Below are positions 11,101-26,100 of a stretch of DNA of 64,000 nucleotides, one piece after another. The translations under genes and the position numbers were made by a program. The stretch spans positions 1 to 64,000 of the forward strand of contig JAUCBJ010006938.1 in assembly GCA_032718475.1 (NCBI GenBank), read 5' to 3'. The stretch comes from Nemertoderma westbladi. Lineage: Eukaryota; Xenacoelomorpha; Nemertodermatida; Nemertodermatidae. The notes beneath the pieces are model-generated. The model did not search any database. It had not been told where the DNA came from and saw only the letters and a list, made by a program, of their open reading frames with translations. The first letter of the stretch is position 1; each line of letters opens with the position of its first letter.

Positions 11101-14100
11101 TAAATACAGTAAGTAGCAGTCTTAAATACAGTAAGTAGCAGTCTTAAATACAGTAAGTAAATAGCAGTCTTAAATACAGTAAGTAGCAGTCTTAAATACA
11201 GTAAGTAAATAGCAGTCTTAAATACAGTAAGTAGCAGTCTTAAATACAGTAAGTAGCAGTCTTAAATACAGTAAGTAGCAGTCTTAAATACAGTAAGTAA
11301 ATAGCAGTCTTAAATACAGTAAGTAGCAGTCTTAAATACAGTGAGTAGCAGTCTTAAATACAGTGAGTAGCAGTCTTAAATACAGTAAGTAGCAGTCTTA
11401 AATACAGTAAGTAAATAGCAGTCTTAAATACAGTAAGTAGCAGTCTTAAATACAGTGAGTAGCAGTCTTAAATACAGTAAGTAAATAGCAGTCTTAAATA
11501 CAGTAAGTAGCAGTCTTAAATACAGTAAGTAGCAGTCTTAAATACAGTAAGTAAATAGCAGTCTTAAATACAGTAAGTAGCAGTCTTAAATACAGTAAGT
11601 AGCAGTCTTAAATACAGTAAGTAGCAGTCTTAAATACAGTAAGTAAATAGCAGTCTTAAATACAGTAAGTAGCAGTCTTAAATACAGTAAGTAGCAGTCT
11701 TAAATACAGTAAGTAGCAGTCTTAAATACAGTAAGTAGCAGTCTTAAATACAGTAAGTAAATAGCAGTCTTAAATACAGTAAGTAGCAGTCTTAAATACA
11801 GTGAGTAGCAGTCTTAAATACAGTAAGTAGCAGTCTTAAATACAGTAAGTAGCAGTCTTAAATACAGTGAGTAGCAGTCTTAAATACAGTAAGTAGCAGT
11901 CTTAAATACAGTAAGTAGCAGTCTTAAATACAGTAAGTAGCAGTCTTAAATACAGTAAGTAGCAGTCTTAAATACAGTAAGTAGCAGTCTTAAATACAGT
12001 AAGTAAATAGCAGTCTTAAATACAGTAAGTAGCAGTCTTAAATACAGTGAGTAGCAGTCTTAAATACAGTAAGTAGCAGTCTTAAATACAGTAAGTAGCA
12101 GTCTTAAATACAGTAAGTAAATAGCAGTCTTAAATACAGTAAGTAGCAGTCTTAAATACAGTAAGTAGCAGTCTTAAATACAGTAAGTAGCAGTCTTAAA
12201 TACAGTAAGTAGCAGTCTTAAATACAGTAAGTAGCAGTCTTAAATACAGTAAGTAGCAGTCTTAAATACAGTAAGTAAATAGCAGTCTTAAATACAGTAA
12301 GTAGCAGTCTTAAATACAGTAAGTAGCAGTCTTAAATACAGTAAGTAGCAGTCTTAAATACAGTAAGATAGCAGTCTTAAATACAGTAAGTAAATAGCAG
12401 TCTTAAATACAGTAAGTAGCAGTCTTAAATACAGTAAGTAAATAGCAGTCTTAAATACAGTAAGTAGCAGTCTTAAATACAGTAAGTAGCAGTCTTAAAT
12501 ACAGTAAGTAAATAGCAGTCTTAAATACAGTAAGTAGCAGTCTTAAATACAGTAAGTAGCAGTCTTAAATACAGTAAGTAGCAGTCTTAAATACAGTAAG
12601 TAGCAGTCTTAAATACAGTAAGTAGCAGTCTTAAATACAGTAAGTAGCAGTCTTAAATACAGTAAGTAGCAGTCTTAAATACAGTAAGTAGCAGTCTTAA
12701 ATACAGTAAGTAAGTAGCAGTCTTAAATACAGTAAGTAGCAGTCTTAAATACAGTAAGTAGCAGTCTTAAATACAGTAAGTAGCAGTCTTAAATACAGTA
12801 AGTAATAGCAGTCTTAAATACAGTAAGTAGCAGTCTTAAATACAGTAAGTAGCAGTCTTAAATACAGTAAGTAGCAGTCTTAAATACAGTAAGTAAATAG
12901 CAGTCTTAAATACAGTAAGTAGCAGTCTTAAATACAGTAAGTAGCAGTCTTAAATACAGTAAGTAGCAGTCTTAAATACAGTAAGTAGCAGTCTTAAATA
13001 CAGTAAGTAAATAGCAGTCTTAAATACAGTAAGTAGCAGTCTTAAATACAGTAAGTAGCAGTCTTAAATACAGTAAGTAGCAGTCTTAAATACAGTAAGT
13101 AAATAGCAGTCTTAAATACAGTAAGTAGCAGTCTTAAATACAGTAAGTAGCAGTCTTAAATACAGTAAGTAAATAGCAGTCTTAAATACAGTAAGTAATA
13201 GCAGTCTTAAATACAGTAAGTAGCAGTCTTAAATACAGTAAGTAGCAGTCTTAAATACAGTAAGTAGCAGTCTTAAATACAGTAAGTAAATAGCAGTCTT
13301 AAATACAGTAAGTAGCAGTCTTAAATACAGTAAGTAGCAGTCTTAAATACAGTAAGTAGCAGTCTTAAATACAGTAAGTAGCAGTCTTAAATACAGTAAG
13401 TAGCAGTCTTAAATACAGTAAGTAAATAGCAGTCTTAAATACAGTAAGTAGCAGTCTTAAATACAGTAAGTAAATAGCAGTCTTAAATACAGTAAGTAGC
13501 AGTCTTAAATACAGTAAGTAGCAGTCTTAAATACAGTAAGTAAATAGCAGTCTTAAATACAGTAAGTAGCAGTCTTAAATACAGTAAGTAGCAGTCTTAA
13601 ATACAGTAAGTAGCAGTCTTAAATACAGTAAGTAGCAGTCTTAAATACAGTAAGTAGCAGTCTTAAATACAGTAAGTAAATAGCAGTCTTAAATACAGTA
13701 AGTAGCAGTCTTAAATACAGTAAGTAGCAGTCTTAAATACAGTAAGTAGCAGTCTTAAATACAGTAAGTAATAGCAGTCTTAAATACAGTAAGTAGCAGT
13801 CTTAAATACAGTAAGTAGCAGTCTTAAATACAGTAAGTAGCAGTCTTAAATACAGTAAGTAAATAGCAGTCTTAAATACAGTAAGTAGCAGTCTTAAATA
13901 CAGTAAGTAGCAGTCTTAAATACAGTAAGTAGCAGTCTTAAATACAGTAAGTAGCAGTCTTAAATACAGTAAGTAGCAGTCTTAAATACAGTAAGTAAAT
14001 AGCAGTCTTAAATACAGTAAGTAGCAGTCTTAAATACAGTAAGTAGCAGTCTTAAATACAGTAAGTAGCAGTCTTAAATACAGTAAGTAGCAGTCTTAAA

Positions 14101-17100
14101 TACAGTAAGTAAATAGCAGTCTTAAATACAGTAAGTAGCAGTCTTAAATACAGTAAGTAGCAGTCTTAAATACAGTAAGTAAATAGCAGTCTTAAATACA
14201 GTAAGTAGCAGTCTTAAATACAGTAAGTAAATAGCAGTCTTAAATACAGTAAGTAGCAGTCTTAAATACAGTAAGTAGCAGTCTTAAATACAGTAAGTAG
14301 CAGTCTTAAATACAGTAAGTAAATAGCAGTCTTAAATACAGTAAGTAGCAGTCTTAAATACAGTAAGTAGCAGTCTTAAATACAGTAAGTAGCAGTCTTA
14401 AATACAGTAAGTAAATAGCAGTCTTAAATACAGTAAGTAGCAGTCTTAAATACAGTAAGTAGCAGTCTTAAATACAGTAAGTAGCAGTCTTAAATACAGT
14501 AAGTAAATAGCAGTCTTAAATACAGTAAGTAGCAGTCTTAAATACAGTAAGTAGCAGTCTTAAATACAGTAAGTATAGCAGTCTTAAATACAGTAAGTAG
14601 CAGTCTTAAATACAGTAAGTAGCAGTCTTAAATACAGTAAGTATAGCAGTCTTAAATACAGTAAGTAGCAGTCTTAAATACAGTAAATAGCAGTCTTAAA
14701 TACAGTAAGTAGCAGTCTTAAATACAGTAAGTAGCAGTCTTAAATACAGGAGTAGCAGTCTTAAATACAGTAAATAGCAGTCTTAAATACAGTAAATAGC
14801 AGTCTTAAATACAGTAAGTAGCAGTCTTAAATACAGTAAGTAGCAGTCTTAAATACAGTAAGTAGCAGTCTTAAATACAGTAAGTAAATAGCAGTCTTAA
14901 ATACAGTAAGTAGCAGTCTTAAATACAGTAAGTAGCAGTCTTAAATACAGTAAGTAGCAGTCTTAAATACAGTAAGTAGCAGTCTTAAATACAGTAAGTA
15001 GCAGTCTTAAATACAGTAAGTAGCAGTCTTAAATACAGTAAGTAGCAGTCTTAAATACAGTAAGTAGCAGTCTTAAATACAGTAAGTAGCAGTCTTAAAT
15101 ACAGTAAGTAGCAGTCTTAAATACAGTAAGTAGCAGTCTTAAATACAGTAAGTAGCAGTCTTAAATACAGTAAGTAGCAGTCTTAAATACAGTAAGTAGC
15201 AGTCTTAAATACAGTAAGTAGCAGTCTTAAATACAGTAAGTAGCAGTCTTAAATACAGTAAGTAGCAGTCTTAAATACAGTAAGTAGCAGTCTTAAATAC
15301 AGTAAGTAATAGCAGTCTTAAATACAGTAAGTAGCAGTCTTAAATACAGTAAGTAGCAGTCTTAAATACAGTAAGTAGCAGTCTTAAATACAGTAAGTAG
15401 CAGTCTTAAATACAGTAAGTAGCAGTCTTAAATACAGTGAGTAGCAGTCTTAAATACAGTAAGTAGCAGTCTTAAATACAGTAAGTAGCAGTCTTAAATA
15501 CAGTAAGTAGCAGTCTTAAATACAGTAAGTAAATAGCAGTCTTAAATACAGTAAGTAGCAGTCTTAAATACAGTAAGTAGCAGTCTTAAATACAGTAAGT
15601 AGCAGTCTTAAATACAGTAAGTAGCAGTCTTAAATACAGTAAGTAGCAGTCTTAAATACAAGTGAGTAGCAGTCTTAAATACAGTAAGTAGCAGTCTTAA
15701 ATACAGTAAGTAGCAGTCTTAAATACAGTAAGTAGCAGTCTTAAATACAGTAGTAGCAGTCTTAAATACAGTAAATAGCAGTCTTAAATACAGTAAGTAG
15801 CAGTCTTAAATACAGTAAGTAGCAGTCTTAAATACAGTAAGTAGCAGTCTTAAATACAGTAAATAGCAGTCTTAAATACAGTAAGTAGCAGTCTTAAATA
15901 CAGTAAGTAGCAGTCTTAAATACAGTAAGTAGCAGTCTTAAATACAGTAAGTAGCAGTCTTAAATACAGTAAGTAAATAGCAGTCTTAAATACAGTAAGT
16001 AGCAGTCTTAAATACAGTAAGTAGCAGTCTTAAATACAGTAAGTAGCAGTCTTAAATACAGTAAGTAGCAGTCTTAAATACAGTAAGTAGCAGTCTTAAA
16101 TACAGTGAGTAGCAGTCTTAAATACAGTAAGTAGCAGTCTTAAATACAGTAAGATAGCAGTCTTAAATACAGTAAGTAGCAGTCTTAAATACAGTAAGTA
16201 AATAGCAGTCTTAAATACAGTAAGTAGCAGTCTTAAATACAGTAAGTAGCAGTCTTAAATACAGTAAGTAGCAGTCTTAAATACAGTAAGTAAATAGCAG
16301 TCTTAAATACAGTAAGTAGCAGTCTTAAATACAGTAAGTAGCAGTCTTAAATACAGTAAGTAGCAGTCTTAAATACAGTAAGTAGCAGTCTTAAATACAG
16401 TAAGTAGCAGTCTTAAATACAGTAAGTAGCAGTCTTAAATACAGTAAGTAGCAGTCTTAAATACAGTAAGTAGCAGTCTTAAATACAGTAAGTAGCAGTC
16501 TTAAATACAGTAAGTAGCAGTCTTAAATACAGTAAGTAGCAGTCTTAAATACAGTAAGTAGCAGTCTTAAATACAGGAGTAGCAGTCTTAAATACAGTAA
16601 ATAGCAGTCTTAAATACAGTAAATAGCAGTCTTAAATACAGTAAGTAGCAGTCTTAAATACAGTAAGTAGCAGTCTTAAATACAGTAAGTAGCAGTCTTA
16701 AATACAGTAAGTAAATAGCAGTCTTAAATACAGTAAGTAGCAGTCTTAAATACAGTAAGTAGCAGTCTTAAATACAGTAAGTAGCAGTCTTAAATACAGT
16801 AAGTAGCAGTCTTAAATACAGTAAGTAGCAGTCTTAAATACAGTAAGTAGCAGTCTTAAATACAGTAAGTAGCAGTCTTAAATACAGTAAGTAGCAGTCT
16901 TAAATACAGTAAGTAGCAGTCTTAAATACAGTAAGTAGCAGTCTTAAATACAGTAAGTAATAGCAGTCTTAAATACAGTAAGTAGCAGTCTTAAATACAG
17001 TAAGTAGCAGTCTTAAATACAGTAAGTAGCAGTCTTAAATACAGTAAGTAGCAGTCTTAAATACAGTAAGTAGCAGTCTTAAATACAGTAAGTAGCAGTC

Positions 17101-20100
17101 TTAAATACAGTAAGTAGCAGTCTTAAATACAGTAAGTAGCAGTCTTAAATACAGTAAGTAGCAGTCTTAAATACAGTAAGTAAATAGCAGTCTTAAATAC
17201 AGTAAGTAGCAGTCTTAAATACAGTAAGTAGCAGTCTTAAATACAGTAAGTAGCAGTCTTAAATACAGTAAGTAAATAGCAGTCTTAAATACAGTAAGTA
17301 ATAGCAGTCTTAAATACAGTAAGTAGCAGTCTTAAATACAGTAAGTAGCAGTCTTAAATACAGTAAGTAGCAGTCTTAAATACAGTAAGTAGCAGTCTTA
17401 AATACAGTAAGTAGCAGTCTTAAATACAGTAAGATAGCAGTCTTAAATACAGTAAGTAGCAGTCTTAAATACAGTAAGTAGCAGTCTTAAATACAGTAAG
17501 TAGCAGTCTTAAATACAGTAAGTAAATAGCAGTCTTAAATACAGTAAGTAGCAGTCTTAAATACAGTAAGTAGCAGTCTTAAATACAGTAAGTAGCAGTC
17601 TTAAATACAGTAAGTAGCAGTCTTAAATACAGTAAGTAGCAGTCTTAAATACAGTAAGTAGCAGTCTTAAATACAGTAAGTAGCAGTCTTAAATACAGTA
17701 AGTAGCAGTCTTAAATACAGTAAGTAGCAGTCTTAAATACAGTAAGTAAATAGCAGTCTTAAATACAGTAAGTAGCAGTCTTAAATACAGTAAGTAGCAG
17801 TCTTAAATACAGTAAGTAGCAGTCTTAAATACAGTAAGTAGCAGTCTTAAATACAGTAAGTAGCAGTCTTAAATACAGTAAGTAGCAGTCTTAAATACAG
17901 TAAGTAGCAGTCTTAAATACAGTAAGTAGCAGTCTTAAATACAGTAAGATAGCAGTCTTAAATACAGTAAGTAGCAGTCTTAAATACAGTAAGTAGCAGT
18001 CTTAAATACAGTAAGTAGCAGTCTTAAATACAGTAAGTAATAGCAGTCTTAAATACAGTAAGTAGCAGTCTTAAATACAGTAAGTAGCAGTCTTAAATAC
18101 AGTAAGTAGCAGTCTTAAATACAGTAAGTAGCAGTCTTAAATACAGTAAGTAAATAGCAGTCTTAAATACAGTAAGTAGCAGTCTTAAATACAGTAAGTA
18201 GCAGTCTTAAATACAGTAAGTAGCAGTCTTAAATACAGTAAGTAGCAGTCTTAAATACAGTAAGTAAATAGCAGTCTTAAATACAGTAAGTAGCAGTCTT
18301 AAATACAGTAAGTAGCAGTCTTAAATACAGTAAGTAAATAGCAGTCTTAAATACAGTAAGTAGCAGTCTTAAATACAGTAAGTAGCAGTCTTAAATACAG
18401 TAAGTAGCAGTCTTAAATACAGTAAGTAATAGCAGTCTTAAATACAGTGAGTAGCAGTCTTAAATACAGTAAGTAGCAGTCTTAAATACAGTAAGTAGCA
18501 GTCTTAAATACAGTAAGTAGCAGTCTTAAATACAGTAAGTAGCAGTCTTAAATACAGTAAGTAGCAGTCTTAAATACAGTAAATAGCAGTCTTAAATACA
18601 GTAAGTAGCAGTCTTAAATACAGTAAGTAGCAGTCTTAAATACAGTAAGTAGCAGTCTTAAATACAGTAAGTAAATAGCAGTCTTAAATACAGTAAGTAG
18701 CAGTCTTAAATACAGTAAGTAGCAGTCTTAAATACAGTAAGTAGCAGTCTTAAATACAGTAAGTAGCAGTCTTAAATACAGTAAGTAGCAGTCTTAAATA
18801 CAGTGAGTAGCAGTCTTAAATACAGTAAGTAGCAGTCTTAAATACAGTAAGTAGCAGTCTTAAATACAGTAAGTAGCAGTCTTAAATACAGTAAGTAGCA
18901 GTCTTAAATACAGTAAGTAGCAGTCTTAAATACAGTAAGTAGCAGTCTTAAATACAGTAAGTAGCAGTCTTAAATACAGTAAGTAAATAGCAGTCTTAAA
19001 TACAGTAAGTAGCAGTCTTAAATACAGTAAGTAGCAGTCTTAAATACAGTAAGTAGCAGTCTTAAATACAGTAAGTAGCAGTCTTAAATACAGTAAGTAG
19101 CAGTCTTAAATACAGTAAGTAGCAGTCTTAAATACAGTAAGTAGCAGTCTTAAATACAGTAAGTAGCAGTCTTAAATACAGTAAGTAGCAGTCTTAAATA
19201 CAGTAAGTAGCAGTCTTAAATACAGTAAGTAATAGCAGTCTTAAATACAGTAAGTAGCAGTCTTAAATACAGTAAGTAGCAGTCTTAAATACAGTAAGTA
19301 GCAGTCTTAAATACAGTAAGTAGCAGTCTTAAATACAGTAAGTAGCAGTCTTAAATACAGTAAGTAGCAGTCTTAAATACAGTAAGTAGCAGTCTTAAAT
19401 ACAGTAAGTAGCAGTCTTAAATACAGTAAGTAATAGCAGTCTTAAATACAGGAGTAGCAGTCTTAAATACAGTAAGTAGCAGTCTTAAATACAGTAAGTA
19501 GCAGTCTTAAATACAGTAAGTAGCAGTCTTAAATACAGTAAGTAGCAGTCTTAAATACAGTAAGTAGCAGTCTTAAATACAGTAAGTAAATAGCAGTCTT
19601 AAATACAGTAAGTAGCAGTCTTAAATACAGTAAGTAGCAGTCTTAAATACAGTAAGTAGCAGTCTTAAATACAGTAAGTAGCAGTCTTAAATACAGTAAG
19701 TAGCAGTCTTAAATACAGTAAGTAGCAGTCTTAAATACAGTAAGTAGCAGTCTTAAATACAGTAAGTAGCAGTCTTAAATACAGTGAGTAGCAGTCTTAA
19801 ATACAGTAAATAGCAGTCTTAAATACAGTAAGTAGCAGTCTTAAATACAGTAAGTAGCAGTCTTAAATACAAGGAGTAGCAGTCTTAAATACAGTAAATA
19901 GCAGTCTTAAATACAGTAAGTAGCAGTCTTAAATACAGTAAGTAGCAGTCTTAAATACAGTAAGTAAATAGCAGTCTTAAATACAGTAAGTAGCAGTCTT
20001 AAATACAGTAAGTAGCAGTCTTAAATACAGTAAGTAGCAGTCTTAAATACAGTAAGTAGCAGTCTTAAATACAGTAAGTAGCAGTCTTAAATACAGGAGT

Positions 20101-23100
20101 AGCAGTCTTAAATACAGTAAATAGCAGTCTTAAATACAGTAAGTAGCAGTCTTAAATACAGTAAGTAGCAGTCTTAAATACAGTAAGTAGCAGTCTTAAA
20201 TACAGTAAGTAGCAGTCTTAAATACAAGGAGTAGCAGTCTTAAATACAGTAAATAGCAGTCTTAAATACAGTAAATAGCAGTCTTAAATACAGTAAGTAG
20301 CAGTCTTAAATACAGTAAGTAGCAGTCTTAAATACAAGGAGTAGCAGTCTTAAATACAGTAAATAGCAGTCTTAAATACAGTAAATAGCAGTCTTAAATA
20401 CAGTAAGTAGCAGTCTTAAATACAGTAAGTAAATAGCAGTCTTAAATACAGTAAGTAGCAGTCTTAAATACAGTAAGTAGCAGTCTTAAATACAGTAAGT
20501 AGCAGTCTTAAATACAGTAAGTAGCAGTCTTAAATACAAGGAGTAGCAGTCTTAAATACAGTAAATAGCAGTCTTAAATACAGTAAGTAGCAGTCTTAAA
20601 TACAGTAAGTAGCAGTCTTAAATACAGGAGTAGCAGTCTTAAATACAGTAAATAGCAGTCTTAAATACAGTAAGTAGCAGTCTTAAATACAGTAAGTAAA
20701 TAGCAGTCTTAAATACAGTAAGTAGCAGTCTTAAATACAGTAAGTAGCAGTCTTAAATACAGTAAGTAGCAGTCTTAAATACAAGGAGTAGCAGTCTTAA
20801 ATACAGTAAATAGCAGTCTTAAATACAGTAAATAGCAGTCTTAAATACAGTAAGTAAATAGCAGTCTTAAATACAGTAAGTAGCAGTCTTAAATACAGTA
20901 AGTAAATAGCAGTCTTAAATACAGTAAATAGCAGTCTTAAATACAGTAAATAGCAGTCTTAAATACAGTAAGTAAATAGCAGTCTTAAATACAGTGAGTA
21001 GCAGTCTTAAATACAGTAAATAGCAGTCTTAAATACAGTAAATAGCAGTCTTAAATACAGTAAGTAAATAGCAGTCTTAAATACAGTGAGTAGCAGTCTT
21101 AAATACAGTAAGTAGCAGTCTTAAATACAGTAAGTAAATAGCAGTCTTAAATACAGTAAGTAGCAGTCTTAAATACAGTAAGTAGCAGTCTTAAATACAG
21201 TAAGTAGCAGTCTTAAATACAGTAAGTAGCAGTCTTAAATACAGTAAGTAAATAGCAGTCTTAAATACAGTAAGTAGCAGTCTTAAATACAGTAAGTAAA
21301 TAGCAGTCTTAAATACAGTAAGTAAATAGCAGTCTTAAATACAGTAAGTAGCAGTCTTAAATACAGTAAGTAGCAGTCTTAAATACAGTAAGTAAATAGC
21401 AGTCTTAAATACAGTAAGTAGCAGTCTTAAATACAGTAAGTAGCAGTCTTAAATACAGTAAGTAGCAGTCTTAAATACAGTAAGTAGCAGTCTTAAATAC
21501 AGTAAGTAGCAGTCTTAAATACAGTAAGTAGCAGTCTTAAATACAGTAAGTAGCAGTCTTAAATACAGTAAGTAGCAGTCTTAAATACAAGGAGTAGCAG
21601 TCTTAAATACAGTAAATAGCAGTCTTAAATACAGTAAATAGCAGTCTTAAATACAGTAAGTAGCAGTCTTAAATACAAGGAGTAGCAGTCTTAAATACAG
21701 TAAATAGCAGTCTTAAATACAGTAAATAGCAGTCTTAAATACAGTAAATAGCAGTCTTAAATACAGTAAGTAGCAGTCTTAAATACAGTAAGTAGCAGTC
21801 TTAAATACAGTAAGTAAATAGCAGTCTTAAATACAGTAAGTAGCAGTCTTAAACACAGTAAGTAAATAGCAGTCTTAAATACAGTAAGTAAATAGCAGTC
21901 TTAAATACAGTAAGTAGCAGTCTTAAATACAGTAAGTAGCAGTCTTAAATACAGTAAGTAAATAGCAGTCTTAAATACAGTAAGTAGCAGTCTTAAATAC
22001 AGTAAGTAGCAGTCTTAAATACAGTAAGTAGCAGTCTTAAATACAGTAAGTAAATAGCAGTCTTAAATACAGTAAGTAGCAGTCTTAAATACAGTAAGTA
22101 GCAGTCTTAAATACAGTAAGTAGCAGTCTTAAATACAGTAAGTAGCAGTCTTAAATACAGTAAGTAGCAGTCTTAAATACAAGGAGTAGCAGTCTTAAAT
22201 ACAGTAAATAGCAGTCTTAAATACAGTAAGTAGCAGTCTTAAATACAGTAAGTAGCAGTCTTAAATACAAGGAGTAGCAGTCTTAAATACAGTAAGATAG
22301 CAGTCTTAAATACAGTAAGTAGCAGTCTTAAATACAGTAAGTAGCAGTCTTAAATACAGTAAGTAAATAGCAGTCTTAAATACAGTAAGTAGCAGTCTTA
22401 AATACAGTAAGTAGCAGTCTTAAATACAGTAAGTAGCAGTCTTAAATACAGTAAGTAGCAGTCTTAAATACAGTAAGTAGCAGTCTTAAATACAGGAGTA
22501 GCAGTCTTAAATACAGTAAATAGCAGTCTTAAATACAGTAAGTAGCAGTCTTAAATACAGTAAGTAGCAGTCTTAAATACAGTAAGTAGCAGTCTTAAAT
22601 ACAGTAAGTAGCAGTCTTAAATACAAGGAGTAGCAGTCTTAAATACAGTAAATAGCAGTCTTAAATACAGTAAGTAGCAGTCTTAAATACAGTAAGTAGC
22701 AGTCTTAAATACAGTAAGTAGCAGTCTTAAATACAAGGAGTAGCAGTCTTAAATACAGTAAATAGCAGTCTTAAATACAGTAAATAGCAGTCTTAAATAC
22801 AGTAAGTAGCAGTCTTAAATACAGTAAGTAAATAGCAGTCTTAAATACAGTAAGTAGCAGTCTTAAATACAGTAAGTAGCAGTCTTAAATACAGTAAGTA
22901 GCAGTCTTAAATACAGTAAGTAGCAGTCTTAAATACAAGGAGTAGCAGTCTTAAATACAGTAAATAGCAGTCTTAAATACAGTAAGTAGCAGTCTTAAAT
23001 ACAGTAAGTAGCAGTCTTAAATACAGGAAGTAGCAGTCTTAAATACAGTAAGTAGCAGTCTTAAATACAGTAAGTAGCAGTCTTAAATACAGTAAGTAAA

Positions 23101-26100
23101 TAGCAGTCTTAAATACAGTAAGTAGCAGTCTTAAATACAGTAAGTAGCAGTCTTAAATACAGTAAGTAGCAGTCTTAAATACAAGGAGTAGCAGTCTTAA
23201 ATACAGTAAATAGCAGTCTTAAATACAGTAAATAGCAGTCTTAAATACAGTAAGTAAATAGCAGTCTTAAATACAGTAAGTAGCAGTCTTAAATACAGTA
23301 AGTATAGCAGTCTTAAATACAGTAAGTAGCAGTCTTAAATACAGTAAGTAGCAGTCTTAAATACAGTAAGTAAATAGCAGTCTTAAATACAGTAAGTAGC
23401 AGTCTTAAATACAGTAAGTAGCAGTCTTAAATACAGTAAGTAGCAGTCTTAAATACAGTAAGTAAATAGCAGTCTTAAATACAGTAAGTAGCAGTCTTAA
23501 ATACAGTAAGTAGCAGTCTTAAATACAGTAAGTAAATAGCAGTCTTAAATACAGTAAGTAGCAGTCTTAAATACAGTAAGTAGCAGTCTTAAATACAGTA
23601 AGTAGCAGTCTTAAATACAGTAAGTAGCAGTCTTAAATACAGTAAGTAAATAGCAGTCTTAAATACAGTAAGTAGCAGTCTTAAATACAGTAAGTAATAG
23701 CAGTCTTAAATACAGTAAGTAAATAGCAGTCTTAAATACAGTAAGTAGCAGTCTTAAATACAGTAAGTAGCAGTCTTAAATACAGTAAGTAAATAGCAGT
23801 CTTAAATACAGTAAGTAGCAGTCTTAAATACAGTAAGTAGCAGTCTTAAATACAGTAAGTAGCAGTCTTAAATACAGTAAGTAGCAGTCTTAAATACAGT
23901 AAGTAGCAGTCTTAAATACAGTAAGTAGCAGTCTTAAATACAGTAAGTAGCAGTCTTAAATACAGTAAGTAGCAGTCTTAAATACAAGGAGTAGCAGTCT
24001 TAAATACAGTAAATAGCAGTCTTAAATACAGTAAGTAGCAGTCTTAAATACAGTAAGTAGCAGTCTTAAATACAAGGAGTAGCAGTCTTAAATACAGTAA
24101 ATAGCAGTCTTAAATACAGTAAATAGCAGTCTTAAATACAGTAAATAGCAGTCTTAAATACAGTAAGTAGCAGTCTTAAATACAGTAAGTAGCAGTCTTA
24201 AATACAGTAAGTAAATAGCAGTCTTAAATACAGTAAGTAGCAGTCTTAAATACAGTAAGATAGCAGTCTTAAATACAGTAAGTAAATAGCAGTCTTAAAT
24301 ACAGTAAGTAGCAGTCTTAAATACAGTAAGTAGCAGTCTTAAATACAGTAAGTAAATAGCAGTCTTAAATACAGTAAGTAGCAGTCTTAAATACAGTAAG
24401 TAGCAGTCTTAAATACAGTAAGTAGCAGTCTTAAATACAGTAAGTAAATAGCAGTCTTAAATACAGTAAGTAGCAGTCTTAAATACAGTAAGTAGCAGTC
24501 TTAAATACAGTAAGTAGCAGTCTTAAATACAGTAAGTAGCAGTCTTAAATACAGTAAGTAAATAGCAGTCTTAAATACAGTAAGTAGCAGTCTTAAATAC
24601 AGTAAGTAGCAGTCTTAAATACAGTAAGTAGCAGTCTTAAATACAGTAAGTAGCAGTCTTAAATACAGTAAGTAGCAGTCTTAAATACAGTAAGTAAATA
24701 GCAGTCTTAAATACAGTAAGTAGCAGTCTTAAATACAGTAAGTAGCAGTCTTAAATACAGTAAGTAGCAGTCTTAAATACAGTAAGTAGCAGTCTTAAAT
24801 ACAGTAAGTAAATAGCAGTCTTAAATACAGTAAGTAGCAGTCTTAAATACAGTAAGTAAATAGCAGTCTTAAATACAGTAAGTAAATAGCAGTCTTAAAT
24901 ACAGTAAGTAGCAGTCTTAAATACAGTAAGTAGCAGTCTTAAATACAGTAAGTAGCAGTCTTAAATACAGTAAGTAGCAGTCTTAAATACAGTAAGATAG
25001 CAGTCTTAAATACAGTAAGTAGCAGTCTTAAATACAGTAAGTAGCAGTCTTAAATACAGTAAGTAGCAGTCTTAAATACAGTAAGTATAGCAGTCTTAAA
25101 TACAGTAAGTAGCAGTCTTAAATACAGTAAGTAGCAGTCTTAAATACAGTAAGTAGCAGTCTTAAATACAGTAAGTAGCAGTCTTAAATACAGTAAGTAG
25201 CAGTCTTAAATACAGTAAGTAGCAGTCTTAAATACAGTAAGATAGCAGTCTTAAATACAGTAAGTAGCAGTCTTAAATACAGTAAGTAGCAGTCTTAAAT
25301 ACAGTAAGTAGCAGTCTTAAATACAGTAAGTAATAGCAGTCTTAAATACAGTAAGTAGCAGTCTTAAATACAGTAAGTAGCAGTCTTAAATACAGTAAGT
25401 AGCAGTCTTAAATACAGTAAGTAGCAGTCTTAAATACAGTAAGTAAATAGCAGTCTTAAATACAGTAAGTAGCAGTCTTAAATACAGTAAGTAAATAGCA
25501 GTCTTAAATACAGTAAGTAAATAGCAGTCTTAAATACAGTAAGTAGCAGTCTTAAATACAGTAAGTAGCAGTCTTAAATACAGTAAGTAAATAGCAGTCT
25601 TAAATACAGTAAGTAGCAGTCTTAAATACAGTAAGTAGCAGTCTTAAATACAGTAAGTAGCAGTCTTAAATACAGTAGTAGCAGTCTTAAATACAGTAAA
25701 TAGCAGTCTTAAATACAGTAAGATAGCAGTCTTAAATACAGTAAGTAGCAGTCTTAAATACAGGAGTAGCAGTCTTAAATACAGTAAATAGCAGTCTTAA
25801 ATACAGTAAATAGCAGTCTTAAATACAGTAAATAGCAGTCTTAAATACAGTAAGTAGCAGTCTTAAATACAGTAAGTAGCAGTCTTAAATACAGTAAGTA
25901 AATAGCAGTCTTAAATACAGTAAGTAGCAGTCTTAAATACAGTAAGTAAATAGCAGTCTTAAATACAGTAAGTAAATAGCAGTCTTAAATACAGTAAGTA
26001 GCAGTCTTAAATACAGTAAGTAGCAGTCTTAAATACAGTAAGTAAATAGCAGTCTTAAATACAGTAAGTAGCAGTCTTAAATACAGTAAGTAGCAGTCTT